From: an uncultured Eubacteriales bacterium
Lineage (GTDB): Bacteria; Bacillota; Clostridia; Monoglobales; Monoglobaceae
Direction: 5' to 3'
Length of the DNA stretch: 63,140 nt
NCBI GenBank assembly: GCA_905201285.1
Contig: CAJKNM010000002.1
Coordinates: 1-63,140, forward strand
Of this stretch, positions 25,430 through 35,354 are shown in pieces. The translations under genes were made by a program, and so were the position numbers. Each line of letters opens with the position of its first letter. Within the stretch, counting starts at the first letter, position 1. The notes under the pieces are model-generated. The model was given only the letters and a program-made list of their open reading frames with translations. It was not told where the DNA came from and did not search any database.

Positions 25430-28063
25430 TTATTTAATCATTTCTGATACAATTTCGTCTACCTTGGCGAGTGCATCGTCAATCTTCATAGTATCTGTTC
25501 CGCCGCCCTGAGCCATATCGGGCTTACCACCACCGCGACCGCCGCAGATTGATGTAACCTCTCTGATAATGTTTCCGCAATGCACTCCGTTCTTAACCGC
25601 CGATTTGGACGCCATTGCTATAAAGGTGATCTTTCCATTCTTGTTCGATGCAAGAACAACCACGCCGTCTGTCATCTGTGCTTTCGCGTTATCGGCAAGA
25701 GCTTTAAGCTCGTTTATACCCATTCCGTCAAGCTGAGCCGTCAAAACGTTGACCTTTCCCAAATGGCGAACCGAAGTCATCATATTCTTTGTGCGGAGGG
25801 CGGCGAGCCTGTCGCGGAACACAATCAGAGCCTTTTCGTGCTCTTTATTATCCGCCATAAGAGCCTCGGCCTTGCTGTCAATCTCATTCTCATCCTTTAT
25901 CTTAAGAGCCGCCGCAGTTCTCTTAATAAGACTGTTCTTCTCGTCTATCAGGTTAAGAACGCCGAAGCCGGTCACGCCTTCGATTCGGCGGACACCTGCC
26001 GCAACACCCGTCTCGCTGACTATCTTGAAGAGTCCGAGTCTGCCGGTTGAGCTTGCGTGCGTTCCGCCGCAAAGTTCAAGGCTGAAATCGCCCATTTTTA
26101 CTACACGAACCGTGTTTCCGTACTTCTCGCTGAACAAAGCTGTTGCACCCATTTTCTTAGCCTCATCAAGGCTCTTTTCGCTACAGATAACCTCGGCATC
26201 AGTCAAAATCATATCGTTTACACTCTTCTCTACCTCGGCTATCTCAGCATCTGTCATAGCCGCAAAGTGTGAGAAGTCAAATCTCATTCTGTTTTCATCA
26301 ACATAAGAGCCTGCCTGAGCAATATGGTTACCCAGGGTCTTACGCAGAGCCGACTGAAGAAGATGTGCGGCGGAGTGGTTACGTCTAATTGCTTCACGGC
26401 GCTCGGCATCTATTTCACAGGTCACTTTATCGCCGACCTTTACGCTTCCGCTTTCAACCTTGCAAAAATGCAGGAACTTTCCGTTCCTTTTCTTTGTATC
26501 AAGAACTTTAACAACAGCGCTGTCGGTCTTTATAACACCCGTATCACCAACCTGGCCGCCGCTTTCAGCATAGAACGGAGTTCTGTCAAGAACCAAAACG
26601 GCTTCATCTCCCGAGGTAACGTTCTCCGCTCTCTCGCCGTCCTTACCTATTCCCAAAATCTCGGCTTCAAGCGTATTATGCTCGTATCCGTCAAACACGG
26701 TCGCCGCATCGATTGACGCAAAGATGTCTTCCTTCCACGCTTCGCCCTCCATATCTCCTCTTGCCGAACGTGCTCGTTCGCGCTGTTCGTCCATCAGTTT
26801 TGAAAAAGCATCCTCATCAACGGTAAAACCGCTCTCTGCAAGGATTTCCTTTGTTAAGTCAATCGGGAAGCCAAATGTGTCATAAAGCTTAAATGCACTC
26901 TCGCCCGAAAGTTCGGTCTTTCCGCTCTCTTTAAGCTCGTCAACAAAGTTGTTTAAAATGTCAATACCCTGGTCGATTGTCTCTCCGAAACGTTCTTCCT
27001 CGGTTTTGATAACCCTCTCGATATACTCAAAATTCTTTTCAAGCTCAGGGTAAGCAGTCTTTGATTCATCCGCCACAACCTTTGCCAGCTTATACAAAAA
27101 TGCTTCTTTAAGACCGAGAAGCCTTCCGTGTCTTGCGGCACGTCTTAAAAGCCTTCTCAAGACATAGCCCCTGCCCTCGTTCGACGGCAGAATTCCGTCA
27201 GACACCATAAACACTGTGCTTCTGATATGGTCGGTAATAACACGAAGCGAAATATCTGTCTTTTTGTCAACGCCGTAGGTCTTTCCTACCATCTTCGCCG
27301 CACTGTCGAGTATACGGCGGATTGTATCAACCTCGAAAATTGAGGTCACGCCCTGCATAATGCAGGCAATACGTTCAAGACCCATACCGGTATCGATGTT
27401 CGGATGTTCAAGGCGGTTGTATACGCCGTTCTCATCCTTGTCGAACTGAGTGAATACAAGGTTCCAGAACTCGACATATCTGTCACAGTCACAGCCAACG
27501 GCACAATCCGGCTTGCCGCAGCCGTATTCCTCGCCCCTGTCATAATAAATCTCAGAGCAAGGGCCGCAAGGACCTGTTCCTATTTCCCAGAAATTATCCT
27601 CTTTTCCGAGAAAAACAATTCTGTCGGGCGAAACACCGACTTCCTCTGTCCATATTTTAACGGTTTCCTTGTCTTCTTCATAAACACTGACCCAGAGCCT
27701 GTCGGTCGGGATTTCAAGAACCTTTGTGATAAACTCCCATGCCCACGCTGTTGCCTCATGCTTGAAATAATCTCCGAACGAGAAGTTACCCAGCATTTCA
27801 AAAAACGTGCCGTGGCGCGAGGTAAGACCCACACACTCAATATCAGGGGTTCTGATACACTTCTGACAGGTAGTCACACGCTTCCGCGGCGGAACCTCCT
27901 TACCCAAAAAGTATGGTTTAAGCGGTGCCATACCCGCATTTATCAGCAAAAGACTTGCATCGCCCTGCGGCACAAGCGGAAACGACGGCAATCTCAGATG
28001 CCCCTTGCTTTCAAAGAACGAGAGATATTTCTCTCTGATTTCGTTAAGTCCTAACTTTTTCAT
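25430..28063 (-). CDS. alaS: Alanyl-tRNA synthetase
   Basis: An 877-residue class II synthetase of standard length and order. It has the catalytic domain (FESKGHLRLPSFPLVP, NAGMAPLKPYFLG), a tRNA-recognition region, the editing domain with zinc ligands in NHSAAHLLQSAL and CGGTHASSTG, and a C-Ala domain ending in the glycine-rich GGRGGGKPDMAQGGG. It charges tRNA-Ala and deacylates mischarged Ser/Gly. No T-box leader is present upstream; a plain consensus promoter lies 83 bp before the start. Confidence 0.97.
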   Translation of the reverse strand: MKKLGLNEIREKYLSFFESKGHLRLPSFPLVPQGDASLLLINAGMAPLKPYFLGKEVPPRKRVTTCQKCIRTPDIECVGLTSRHGTFFEMLGNFSFGDYFKHEATAWAWEFITKVLEIPTDRLWVSVYEEDKETVKIWTEEVGVSPDRIVFLGKEDNFWEIGTGPCGPCSEIYYDRGEEYGCGKPDCAVGCDCDRYVEFWNLVFTQFDKDENGVYNRLEHPNIDTGMGLERIACIMQGVTSIFEVDTIRRILDSAAKMVGKTYGVDKKTDISLRVITDHIRSTVFMVSDGILPSNEGRGYVLRRLLRRAARHGRLLGLKEAFLYKLAKVVADESKTAYPELEKNFEYIERVIKTEEERFGETIDQGIDILNNFVDELKESGKTELSGESAFKLYDTFGFPIDLTKEILAESGFTVDEDAFSKLMDEQRERARSARGDMEGEAWKEDIFASIDAATVFDGYEHNTLEAEILGIGKDGERAENVTSGDEAVLVLDRTPFYAESGGQVGDTGVIKTDSAVVKVLDTKKRNGKFLHFCKVESGSVKVGDKVTCEIDAERREAIRRNHSAAHLLQSALRKTLGNHIAQAGSYVDENRMRFDFSHFAAMTDAEIAEVEKSVNDMILTDAEVICSEKSLDEAKKMGATALFSEKYGNTVRVVKMGDFSLELCGGTHASSTGRLGLFKIVSETGVAAGVRRIEGVTGFGVLNLIDEKNSLIKRTAAALKIKDENEIDSKAEALMADNKEHEKALIVFRDRLAALRTKNMMTSVRHLGKVNVLTAQLDGMGINELKALADNAKAQMTDGVVVLASNKNGKITFIAMASKSAVKNGVHCGNIIREVTSICGGRGGGKPDMAQGGGTDTMKIDDALAKVDEIVSEMIK

Positions 28064-28145
28064 ATTAGTTTCATTGCCTTTCTACCTGCAAAAATCATTC
28101 CGTTCAGTGCCGCAGGCGAGCCTCTGAATTACACATATAAAATTA

Positions 28146-28174
28146 TTATATCACATAACTCCGTTTTAGTCAAA
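28146..28174 (-). promoter_or_regulatory. Sigma-A-type promoter of alaS-hinT
   Basis: TTGACT (28174-28169), 17-bp spacer, perfect TATAAT (28151-28146) on the minus strand. The leader of about 75 nt contains a small CCTGC/GCAGG hairpin but none of the T-box core elements. Confidence 0.8.
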
Positions 28175-28195
28175 TACGGTTATGCGGATATTCCG

Positions 28196-29995
28196 TTATT
28201 TTTTTACTAATCCTGCCTCTGCTGCCGCTTCTGCGCTAACCGCATTCTTCTCTATTAATGAATCTATCATTAACATACCGTTTTTCATTTTTGTTTCAAG
28301 CGCCTTATATGAAGCATAAACCATTTTTTCTCTGTTGAAATCGGTACTTCCCAGAATATCTCTTGTTTCATCCTCTTTTAACATATTGATTTCTGCTGAT
28401 AGCTTTTCAGCAGTTTCGGGTTCAGCATCACTATACCCAAGAGTCCTGAGCAGGAGTGTTAAATACTGCTCTCCGCTCATATTTTCATCAGGCGCATAAC
28501 TGCCGTCCCCGATACCTTTTATAATATTGTTCCGATAGCAGTATGCTATATAATAAGCCGCCCAGTTATCGGCAGGAACGTCATTAAATATCTCTTCCTT
28601 TTTCTCATTCAGCACAGTATTCTCAAGACCCAGCAGTCTGACAATCATAGCCGCTCCCTCTGCTCTGGTAAACTGTTTGTCAAGCTCATATCCGTTCTCC
28701 GTTCCCTTAAAAAGACCTATGCTGTTAAGCTTGTCTGCATAGCTTCTGTTATCCGTCTCTTGCGTATCATATTTATTATCTTCTTCGGATTGCGGCAGCT
28801 TCTCATCTTCCTTCAGTGAATTATCTGTCTGTTTTTGCTCTTCATCACTGTTTACGGCTTGATTTTGATTATCGGATTTATCTTCGGCATTTTTATCATT
28901 TTCAGTGTTTTTGTCATTTTCAGCATTTTTATCGTTTTTATCGTTTTGATCGTTTTGATCTGGCAATACTTTGCCTTCTTCATTATCATAATTTATATTG
29001 TTTTTAACACTGAAAAGCCCACCATATAACAGATTTCCGGTCTGAGACTTTCCCTTCATATCTATAACCTCTGAGGCAGTCTTTCCTGTCGGCTTGTATG
29101 TGCTCTTAGCCGAAATCTTATCAGCCTTTCCCGCATCGGTCACATTAACGCTGATTTCAAAAATATAAGTTCTTTTCTCGTCCTCGCTGTTATACTCTCT
29201 GCCTGTCTTTTCGTTATCATATGCAATCACACATTTATTGTAATCAATGATAAACTTATTATTTTTCACCCCGTCAGCGATAAAGTATTTGTCAACGCCC
29301 AGAACGCCGGGGTCGGTATCACTTATATACGGAACAACTATACTTTTTCCGTTTTTCGTGTATTTGCAGATTCCCCAAAAAATATCCATTCCCTGTATCT
29401 TGCTTTGGGTATAATACAGCGGCTCTATATCGGAAACATTCACCTGATCCTTCAGAGGTTTTTCTCTCTCTGCCTTTGATTTCTCCTCTTTATTCTCAAT
29501 AAGCATCTCTATCAGAGAAATTAATTTTTGGTGGACCTCCGGTGTTTTAAATTTAAACCATCCCTGACTGAATTTTATATTAGTAATATCGGCTGTTACT
29601 ATTTTCCACACAAGAACATTTTCGTTATCAAAGCGAAAGCACCATTTCACATCATCGGTGTCACTGAATGAAAATACTCCTTCTTTAGGCCGCTTATCAT
29701 CTGAAACCGGCTGAGTTTCTTCAGAGCTTTTATATTCAAGATTTGAATCGGAAAATATCTCCGCAAGACTTTTTAAATTATCCTCGCTCATAAAATCGGG
29801 ATAGCTTATGTAGCTGTCATTTCCGTTATTCCTGTATGAAATTGACGCTCCTACTGACTTTGACACATTCGGAAAGACATTACCTATTTTTTTAAGCGGT
29901 TCACAATCTCTTACTGTGGCACTTGCCGGAATACATCCGAAAATAAAGCTTAAACATAAAATGCTTAAAAATAAATTTTTTATCAATCTCATCAT
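28196..29995 (-). CDS. Secreted protein with C-terminal SLH domains
   Basis: About 599 residues with a signal peptide (cleavage near ASAT). Residues about 30-340 form an unassigned beta-rich domain. A strongly hydrophilic linker of Asn/Asp/Lys/Glu repeats (units like NDKNAE and NDKNTE, about 350-420) leads to two recognisable SLH domains (SYADKLNSIGLFKG...FTRAEGAAMIVRLLG and FNDVPADNWAAYYIAYCYRN) and a weaker third. It should be displayed on the wall through the SLH domains. The first ATG at 30001 is too close to GGAG; ATG 29995 has a better spacing. It follows the DUF4364 gene after 68 bp. Confidence 0.8.
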   Translation of the reverse strand: MMRLIKNLFLSILCLSFIFGCIPASATVRDCEPLKKIGNVFPNVSKSVGASISYRNNGNDSYISYPDFMSEDNLKSLAEIFSDSNLEYKSSEETQPVSDDKRPKEGVFSFSDTDDVKWCFRFDNENVLVWKIVTADITNIKFSQGWFKFKTPEVHQKLISLIEMLIENKEEKSKAEREKPLKDQVNVSDIEPLYYTQSKIQGMDIFWGICKYTKNGKSIVVPYISDTDPGVLGVDKYFIADGVKNNKFIIDYNKCVIAYDNEKTGREYNSEDEKRTYIFEISVNVTDAGKADKISAKSTYKPTGKTASEVIDMKGKSQTGNLLYGGLFSVKNNINYDNEEGKVLPDQNDQNDKNDKNAENDKNTENDKNAEDKSDNQNQAVNSDEEQKQTDNSLKEDEKLPQSEEDNKYDTQETDNRSYADKLNSIGLFKGTENGYELDKQFTRAEGAAMIVRLLGLENTVLNEKKEEIFNDVPADNWAAYYIAYCYRNNIIKGIGDGSYAPDENMSGEQYLTLLLRTLGYSDAEPETAEKLSAEINMLKEDETRDILGSTDFNREKMVYASYKALETKMKNGMLMIDSLIEKNAVSAEAAAEAGLVKK

Positions 29996-30069
29996 TTTCA
30001 TTCTCCATTCTTCGCTATTCTTTTGATAAAATATTTGCTGTAAATATCCTCTCAGAAATTTAATTGTTT

Positions 30070-30600
30070 TTACTCATTATCGGGGAGAATTCTTTCAATT
30101 ATATCCTTATAAATATTCTCCGCCTCTTTTTTCAGAATCTTCGCCACACGCTCTGAATCCGAACGGCTTCCTATATGAACCTTAAGCTCAAGCATCGGCA
30201 GATTTGCGTCAAGCATGGTAAGAGCCGCCATATACTGATGCGGTGCGATAGGTATGACCTCGGTTGACACCGAGTTCGGGTTATACTGTTCTTCATACTT
30301 ACGCTCAGAGATTTCGCTGTCAATCTTTTTTCTTATGCTCGGCGGAATTCTCTCAAAGAAAAAGGCGTTTGTTTCATCACCCTTTTCGCTGAGCTGAAAG
30401 GCTCTTTCGTTCCGATAAAACTTGCTGTCTACAAACCCGTCCTCTATCAGCTCGTTAAGCATAAGTGCAAGGTCAAAATAATTCATCACCTGCTTCTCCC
30501 AGGTGAGAATATCACAAAGCTCGGTCATACTTATCGGTTCAACATACTTCTTAAGCGTATATAAAATTGCAAACTTCATTTCGTCGTGTTCCAAAAACAT
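30070..30600 (-). CDS. DUF4364 family protein (winged-helix fold)
   Basis: A 176-residue cytoplasmic protein that matches the clostridial DUF4364 family: an N-terminal winged-helix-like part (EMKFAILYTLKKYVEPISMTELCDILTWEKQVMNYF in two parts) followed by an alpha/beta tail with IAPHQYMAAL. A DNA-binding role is suggested by the fold, but its targets are unknown. The frame extends to 30669 inside degV, but ATG 30600 has GGTGA just upstream and matches the family N-terminus. It is last in the housekeeping run rsuA-pdxY-yifB-trmL-degV. Confidence 0.8.
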   Translation of the reverse strand: MFLEHDEMKFAILYTLKKYVEPISMTELCDILTWEKQVMNYFDLALMLNELIEDGFVDSKFYRNERAFQLSEKGDETNAFFFERIPPSIRKKIDSEISERKYEEQYNPNSVSTEVIPIAPHQYMAALTMLDANLPMLELKVHIGSRSDSERVAKILKKEAENIYKDIIERILPDNE

Positions 30601-30616
30601 AAAATCACCACTGGCC

Positions 30617-31483
30617 CTAATTCTTATACTCGTAATACGGTTTTTTGTGTTTGAAATATACGCCCACAAGTCCCGTTCCCGCGTGAGCGGTTATAACCGG
30701 CCCGATTTTGGCATAGGTTATCTTTTTCGGGCTAATCCGCTCTCTCACCATTTGTTCGACAATTTCAACCTTGTCGGGTGCATCGGAATCAAGTATCATA
30801 ACCTCGTTCTCTGACGGATTATCCATCCTCTCTTCTATAAAGTCAACCAGCATCGATGTCGCTTTTTTAAGTCCCCGAACCTTTCTGAAGGCCTCAACAA
30901 GGCCGTCGTTTATCATCATAATCGGCTTTATGTCAAGAACCTTGCTTATTGCCATCGTTGTTGCCTTTATTCTTCCACCCTTTCTCAGATAGGTCAGGTC
31001 ATCAACCAAAAAATATGCCGTGTCGCGGTCATAGATTTCGGTCACGGTATCTATGATTTCCTGCTTTGACTTGCCCTCTCTCGCCATTTTTGCGGCAAGA
31101 ATCACGGCATAGCCGATAATCATTGTGAACTTTCCCGAGTCTATAACGGTTATGTCATAGCCTTCGTCCCTCAACTGGCGCGCGACCATATTTGAAGTAT
31201 TGTTAAGTCCGCTTCCCTTAGCCGACATAGTAATATGAATAATCTCATCCCCGGGACCGATTTCGCGGTACACGTTTTCAACCTCGACCGGACTCATCTG
31301 ACCGGTCGTCGGAATTTCTGTGCAGTGCTCGACTATCTCATAAAAATCCTCAGCCGACATATTAATGTCCGCAACAATCTGCTTTCCGTCAACATTTATC
31401 ATAAACGGAATAATCTTTATATCAAACTCTTCAGCAATCTCCTTCGGAATATCCGCGGCTCTGTCAGTTACTATTCGTATCAT
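30617..31483 (-). CDS. degV: DegV family fatty-acid-binding protein
   Basis: A 288-residue DegV/FakB-type protein with the two-domain architecture of that family. It begins IRIVTDRAADIPKEIAEEFDIKIIP and carries TTGQMSPVEV and ISAKGSGL-type segments (here MSAKGSGLNNT). FakB proteins present fatty acids to FakA kinase for phospholipid synthesis. No fakA gene is in the window, so the ligand is unknown. ATG 31483 (fourth residue of the longest frame) has GGGTGAG upstream and is chosen. The start overlaps the end of trmL by 20 bp, indicating translational coupling. Confidence 0.88.
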   Translation of the reverse strand: MIRIVTDRAADIPKEIAEEFDIKIIPFMINVDGKQIVADINMSAEDFYEIVEHCTEIPTTGQMSPVEVENVYREIGPGDEIIHITMSAKGSGLNNTSNMVARQLRDEGYDITVIDSGKFTMIIGYAVILAAKMAREGKSKQEIIDTVTEIYDRDTAYFLVDDLTYLRKGGRIKATTMAISKVLDIKPIMMINDGLVEAFRKVRGLKKATSMLVDFIEERMDNPSENEVMILDSDAPDKVEIVEQMVRERISPKKITYAKIGPVITAHAGTGLVGVYFKHKKPYYEYKN

Positions 31484-31973
31484 GAAGCTCACCCTCTCTT
31501 TCTAAATTTTCAAAGCCTGTCTGTCTCAAAGCCTCGTATGCAATTATAGCAACGGAATTTGACAGATTCAGCGACCGTTTATTTTCTTTCATAGGAATTC
31601 TTATACAGCTGGGATAATTCTCGGCGAGGAGCGACTCGGGCAGGCCTTTTGTTTCCTTTCCGAAAACAAGGAACACCTCGCCGTCATCAAACTTCCCATA
31701 ATCCACATCGCTGTATGTATTCTTCGCCTTTGTTGTGCAGTAAAAAAAGTGTCCGTCGGGATAGGCTGCCTTTACCTCGTCAAATGACCGGTATTCGTGA
31801 AGTTCAAGCTCATCCCAATAATCAAGACCCGCACGCCGAACCTGTTTCTCGCTTATATCAAACCCAAGCGGATGAACCAGATGAAGCGGCGCCCCGATAA
31901 CCGAACAGGTTCTTGAAATGTTACCCGTGTTCGCAGGGATTTCGGGTTCTACCAATACTATATGTAATTTCAA
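31464..31973 (-). CDS. trmL: tRNA (cytidine/uridine-34-2'-O)-methyltransferase TrmL
   Basis: A SPOUT-class methyltransferase that modifies the wobble base of tRNA-Leu species using S-adenosylmethionine. It shows the N-terminal IVLVEPEIPANTGNISRTC, the middle FGKETKGLP and the knot motif IPMKENKRSLNLSNSVAI. About 169 residues is the normal family size. An ATG at 31991 opens the frame, but a CGGAGG ribosome binding site lies inside that extension 7 nt before TTG 31973, which also matches the family start, so TTG is preferred. It sits between yifB and degV with short or overlapping junctions. Confidence 0.9.
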   Translation of the reverse strand: MKLHIVLVEPEIPANTGNISRTCSVIGAPLHLVHPLGFDISEKQVRRAGLDYWDELELHEYRSFDEVKAAYPDGHFFYCTTKAKNTYSDVDYGKFDDGEVFLVFGKETKGLPESLLAENYPSCIRIPMKENKRSLNLSNSVAIIAYEALRQTGFENLEREGELHDTNSN

Positions 31974-31990
31974 TTTTATATCCTCCGTCA

Positions 31991-33526
31991 TTATGCCCAG
32001 AACTTCCGGTCAAGCGAACGATAGCGTATCGCCTCGGCTATATTCTCTTTGGCTATTTTCTCGTTTCCCGAAAGATCGGCAATTGTTCTCGCAACCTTTA
32101 AAATCCTGTTATGTGCTCTCGCACTCAGTCCGAGCATCTCAAACGCATTTTTGAGCAGCTCTGAGCTGCCCTCGTCAAGCACGCACACTTCATCAATCAT
32201 AGCCGCCGTAAGACAGCTGTTTGAGTATATACCCGTTCCGGAATAGCGTTTGAGCTGAATCTCTCTCGCCTGGTCCACACGGCGTTTTATCTCGGATGAC
32301 GGCTCTGCCGTACTCTTTCTTCCTAAGTCATCATAGTCAACCGCAGGGACCTCGATGTGCAGGTCGATTCTGTCAAGAAGCGGCCCGCTTATCTTTGAAA
32401 GATAGCTGCTTATCTTGCTCGCAGAGCAAGAGCAATCATGATTCTTATCCCCGTAATATCCGCACGGACAAGGATTCATCGAAGCGACAAGCATTATGTT
32501 GCACGGATACGAATATGTTCCGCCCGCGCGGGTGATTGTGACCGTTCCGTCCTCAAGCGGCTGACGCATTACCTCAAGCGCATCCTTTCGGAACTCGGGC
32601 AGCTCATCCAAAAACAGGATTCCGTGATGCGCAAGGCTTATTTCGCCCGGTTTGGGAATACCGCTTCCTCCGCCGGTAAGTCCGACCGCAGAAACCGTAT
32701 GATGCGGACTTCTGAACGGACGGCTGACCACCATCGGCATATTTTTAGGAAGCCGCCCCGCGATACTATGTACCTTTGTGACCTCAAGCGCCTCATCAAA
32801 CGTCATCGAGGGAAGTATCGAAGGGATTCTCTGCGCAAGCATCGTCTTTCCCGACCCGGGAGGGCCTATCATCAATATATTATGACCGCCTGCTGCGGCT
32901 ATCTCCAAAGCACGTTTTGCACTTTTCTGACCCTTTACATCCGAAAAATCAGGAAGCTCATCCGTTGCCTGTTCAAAAAGCGCGCGGGCATTCACCTTAG
33001 TCGGGAGAATAGGTTCCTCACCCGTAAAGTGCCTTATCAGTGCAGATATACTCTCAACACCGAAAACGTCTATGCCCTCGACCACAGCGGCCTCTTTTGC
33101 GTTCCCGATGGGAACGAAAAGCTGTTTCGCTCCGTTCTGATACGCTGTGATGGCCATAGGAAGAGCGCCCTTTACTCCGCGAAGCGTTCCGTCAAGCGAA
33201 AGCTCGCCGAAAAAGCACATCTTATCCATATCATGAACAAAAACCTGTTCGCTTGAAGCGAGGATTCCGACCGCAATAGGCAGATCAAGACAGGTACCCT
33301 CCTTCTTCACATCAGCAGGGGCAAGGTTTATGAGTATTCTCTTTCCCGGAATCATCAGTCCGGAATTCTTCAGTGCCGAACGGATTCTCTCTTTCGATTC
33401 CCGAACCGCCGTATCGGGCATCCCTACAACATCCCATTGAGGAATACCGTTGCTTATATCGGTCTCAACCCCTATATAGTATCCGTCGATTCCCGACAGA
33501 CCCACGCTGTTAATCTTGGTAATCAT
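31991..33526 (-). CDS. comM: YifB/ComM family Mg-chelatase-like AAA+ ATPase
   Basis: A 511-residue ATPase of full family length. It has the N-terminal ChlI domain (INSVGLSGIDGYYIGVETDIS), Walker A GPPGSGKTMLA, Walker B ILFLDELPEF, and the C-terminal cysteine-rich Mg-chelatase segment MNPCPCGYYG followed by SARAHNRILKVARTIADL. ComM homologues are hexameric helicases that extend branch migration in natural transformation and recombination. Its stop overlaps the next start region, so it is part of the same run as trmL and degV. Confidence 0.93.
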   Translation of the reverse strand: MITKINSVGLSGIDGYYIGVETDISNGIPQWDVVGMPDTAVRESKERIRSALKNSGLMIPGKRILINLAPADVKKEGTCLDLPIAVGILASSEQVFVHDMDKMCFFGELSLDGTLRGVKGALPMAITAYQNGAKQLFVPIGNAKEAAVVEGIDVFGVESISALIRHFTGEEPILPTKVNARALFEQATDELPDFSDVKGQKSAKRALEIAAAGGHNILMIGPPGSGKTMLAQRIPSILPSMTFDEALEVTKVHSIAGRLPKNMPMVVSRPFRSPHHTVSAVGLTGGGSGIPKPGEISLAHHGILFLDELPEFRKDALEVMRQPLEDGTVTITRAGGTYSYPCNIMLVASMNPCPCGYYGDKNHDCSCSASKISSYLSKISGPLLDRIDLHIEVPAVDYDDLGRKSTAEPSSEIKRRVDQAREIQLKRYSGTGIYSNSCLTAAMIDEVCVLDEGSSELLKNAFEMLGLSARAHNRILKVARTIADLSGNEKIAKENIAEAIRYRSLDRKFWA

Positions 33527-33536
33527 ATTAAATTTA

Positions 33537-34454
33537 TCACTCCCGCCTTAAACGCTTTATCCTGTTTGTATGCTCTCTTTCAGCGAAATATCCGTCTCGT
33601 ATAATCGGCTCAAACAAGACGCCGTGGCGTATCGGCATCCGGGGATATTTCACCGTAAGTTCTATCGCCTTTGCCAAAAAGTCAACCGCAAGGTTCGCCG
33701 CATTCACCACACTGTAACCGCTGAGCCGGGCACCGGTGAACACACTTGTCAAAAGGTCGCCCGTTCCGTGAAACGGCCGAGACACATAGCCACAGTCAAT
33801 CTTATAAAACTCATCACCGTCACAGACAGCCACACACATTGTATCGGGTGAGTCCATAACGCTTGTGATTAAGACCGACTTTTCCCCGAGATCCATAAGA
33901 CTGTTCAAAATTTCAATAAGCTCCGGATCTGTCAGCGGCGACGTTGGGTACTCGCGTTCAAGCAGGAGGCAGGACTCGGTCAGGTTCGGCGTAATAGTGT
34001 CAGCTATCTCACACAATTCGCGCATTCCGCCGATCAGCTCGGTCATTCTGTCCGAATACACCGTCTTGACATCAAGGAGAGCATTATCACCGAGAACGGG
34101 GTCAACTATCGCCAATGCGCCAAGTTTTTTCTGATTAAGCATAAATCTTTTGGTTATCTCGATCTGTCTTGCAGAGCTCATATATCCGCTGTAGACCGCG
34201 TCAAATTCAAGGCCGATTTCTTCCCAATGCGCAATAATTTTTTCCATCTCATCAGTCAGGTCAAGCAGGGTATAGTCCTTAAACTCATATGTATGAGTTG
34301 ACAAAACCGCGGTCGGAAGAGGACAGACCTCGATTCCCATAGCGGACATCGCGGGTATTGCCTCGGTCAGCGACACCCTTCCGAACCCGGACATATCCTG
34401 CACCACCGCCGCACGCGGAATAATCTTATCGTTTTCGTTTTTATTCTGTATCAT
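33537..34454 (-). CDS. pdxY: Pyridoxal/pyridoxamine kinase
   Basis: A 305-residue ribokinase-superfamily enzyme that phosphorylates vitamin B6 vitamers with ATP. Family features are VQDMSGFGRVSLTEAIPAM at the N-terminus, AVLSTHTYEF, ITPNLTES in the middle, and the C-terminal anion-hole motif RPFHGTGDLLTSVF, in which the aspartate is the catalytic base. It starts inside the last 14 bp of rsuA in another frame, with GGAG upstream, and yifB begins 10 bp after its stop. Confidence 0.9.
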   Translation of the reverse strand: MIQNKNENDKIIPRAAVVQDMSGFGRVSLTEAIPAMSAMGIEVCPLPTAVLSTHTYEFKDYTLLDLTDEMEKIIAHWEEIGLEFDAVYSGYMSSARQIEITKRFMLNQKKLGALAIVDPVLGDNALLDVKTVYSDRMTELIGGMRELCEIADTITPNLTESCLLLEREYPTSPLTDPELIEILNSLMDLGEKSVLITSVMDSPDTMCVAVCDGDEFYKIDCGYVSRPFHGTGDLLTSVFTGARLSGYSVVNAANLAVDFLAKAIELTVKYPRMPIRHGVLFEPIIRDGYFAEREHTNRIKRLRRE

Positions 34455-35157
34455 ATGTCAGCAACTCCAATTCATCGGTTGTCAGTTCTCTTATTTCGCC
34501 CTCACTTAAATTTCCGTCAAGTAAGAGCCTATTCATCGCGATACGTTTAAGGTATGTTACCTCTCGGCCGCGGTCTTTAAACATTCGCTTGATTTGATGA
34601 AACTTTCCTTCAAAAATCGTCACTTTTGCAAGGCTCTTGTCCTCCGACGCCGAGATTATTTCAAGTCTTGACGGCTTTGTAATAAAGTCGCCTAAATCCA
34701 TTCCGGACTCAAACGCTCTAACGTCATCATCAGATAACTCACCGTCAACCTCTGCGAGATAGGCTTTCGGAATGTGCCTTGCGGGGCTGAGCAGGCGGTG
34801 AGCCAAGCCGCCGTCGTTTGTCAGAATACAAAGCCCGACCGTATCTATGTCAAGCCTTCCTATCGGGAAAACATCAAAATGCTTAAATTCGGGCGGAACA
34901 AAGTCGGTGACCACCGTTTTGTATCTGTCCTGCGTTGCCGAAAGGCAGTTTTCGGGCTTGTTCAGCATAAGATAAACATATTTTTTATAACCGATAGGCT
35001 CGCCGTTTAAATATACCTCTGACGATTTTTCATCTATCTTCGTGTCCGGAGAAACCTTATCAAGGCCGATTACGCGTACCGCACCGGACTTTATCAGCTT
35101 TTTAACTTCACTTCTCGTTCCCGCGCCACAGTCAGCAAGGAATTTATCAAGCCGCAT
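34441..35157 (-). CDS. rsuA: 16S rRNA pseudouridine synthase RsuA
   Basis: A 238-residue RsuA/RluB-family enzyme. It has an N-terminal S4 RNA-binding domain (MRLDKFLADCGAGTRSEVKKLI) and the catalytic domain with GRLDIDTVGLCILTNDG, whose aspartate attacks the uridine. The late KVTIFEGKFHQIKRMF motif is also present. It isomerises a uridine in small-subunit rRNA (U516 in E. coli). GTG 35163 opens the frame, but ATG 35157 has AAGGAAGG at 7 nt and fits the family start. It is the first gene of the run down to 28.2 kb; a small inverted repeat (35188-35213) lies in its leader. Confidence 0.9.
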   Translation of the reverse strand: MRLDKFLADCGAGTRSEVKKLIKSGAVRVIGLDKVSPDTKIDEKSSEVYLNGEPIGYKKYVYLMLNKPENCLSATQDRYKTVVTDFVPPEFKHFDVFPIGRLDIDTVGLCILTNDGGLAHRLLSPARHIPKAYLAEVDGELSDDDVRAFESGMDLGDFITKPSRLEIISASEDKSLAKVTIFEGKFHQIKRMFKDRGREVTYLKRIAMNRLLLDGNLSEGEIRELTTDELELLTYDTE

Positions 35158-35187
35158 AGGCACGCCTTCCTTCTATATTATTATCAG

Positions 35188-35213
35188 CGGCAGATTTCGG
35201 CCTCCGTCTGCCG
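35188..35213. other. Small hairpin in the rsuA leader
   Basis: CGGCAGA and TCTGCCG (7-bp stem, 12-nt loop) lie about 30 bp upstream of rsuA. No T-run follows, so it is not a terminator. I do not recognise it as a known riboswitch. Confidence 0.5.
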
Positions 35214-35354
35214 TTTAAATACAATATATTAGTATTCTACCATAAACATTAAATAATTTCCATAGCAAAATGAAAATTTTTTTAAATATTTTAAGTGTTA
35301 TTTGCAAAGTGTTTGTAATTTTTTGTAAATTCTATATTAAACGCGATAAATTAC

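Noticed and set aside
26324..28054. Several long plus-strand frames opposite alaS
   Set aside because: They mirror codon bias of alaS on the other strand, lack ribosome binding sites and show no protein family features.
28064..28195. T-box leader for alaS
   Set aside because: The leader is about 75 nt and lacks the GGTGGNACC bulge and Stem I elements.
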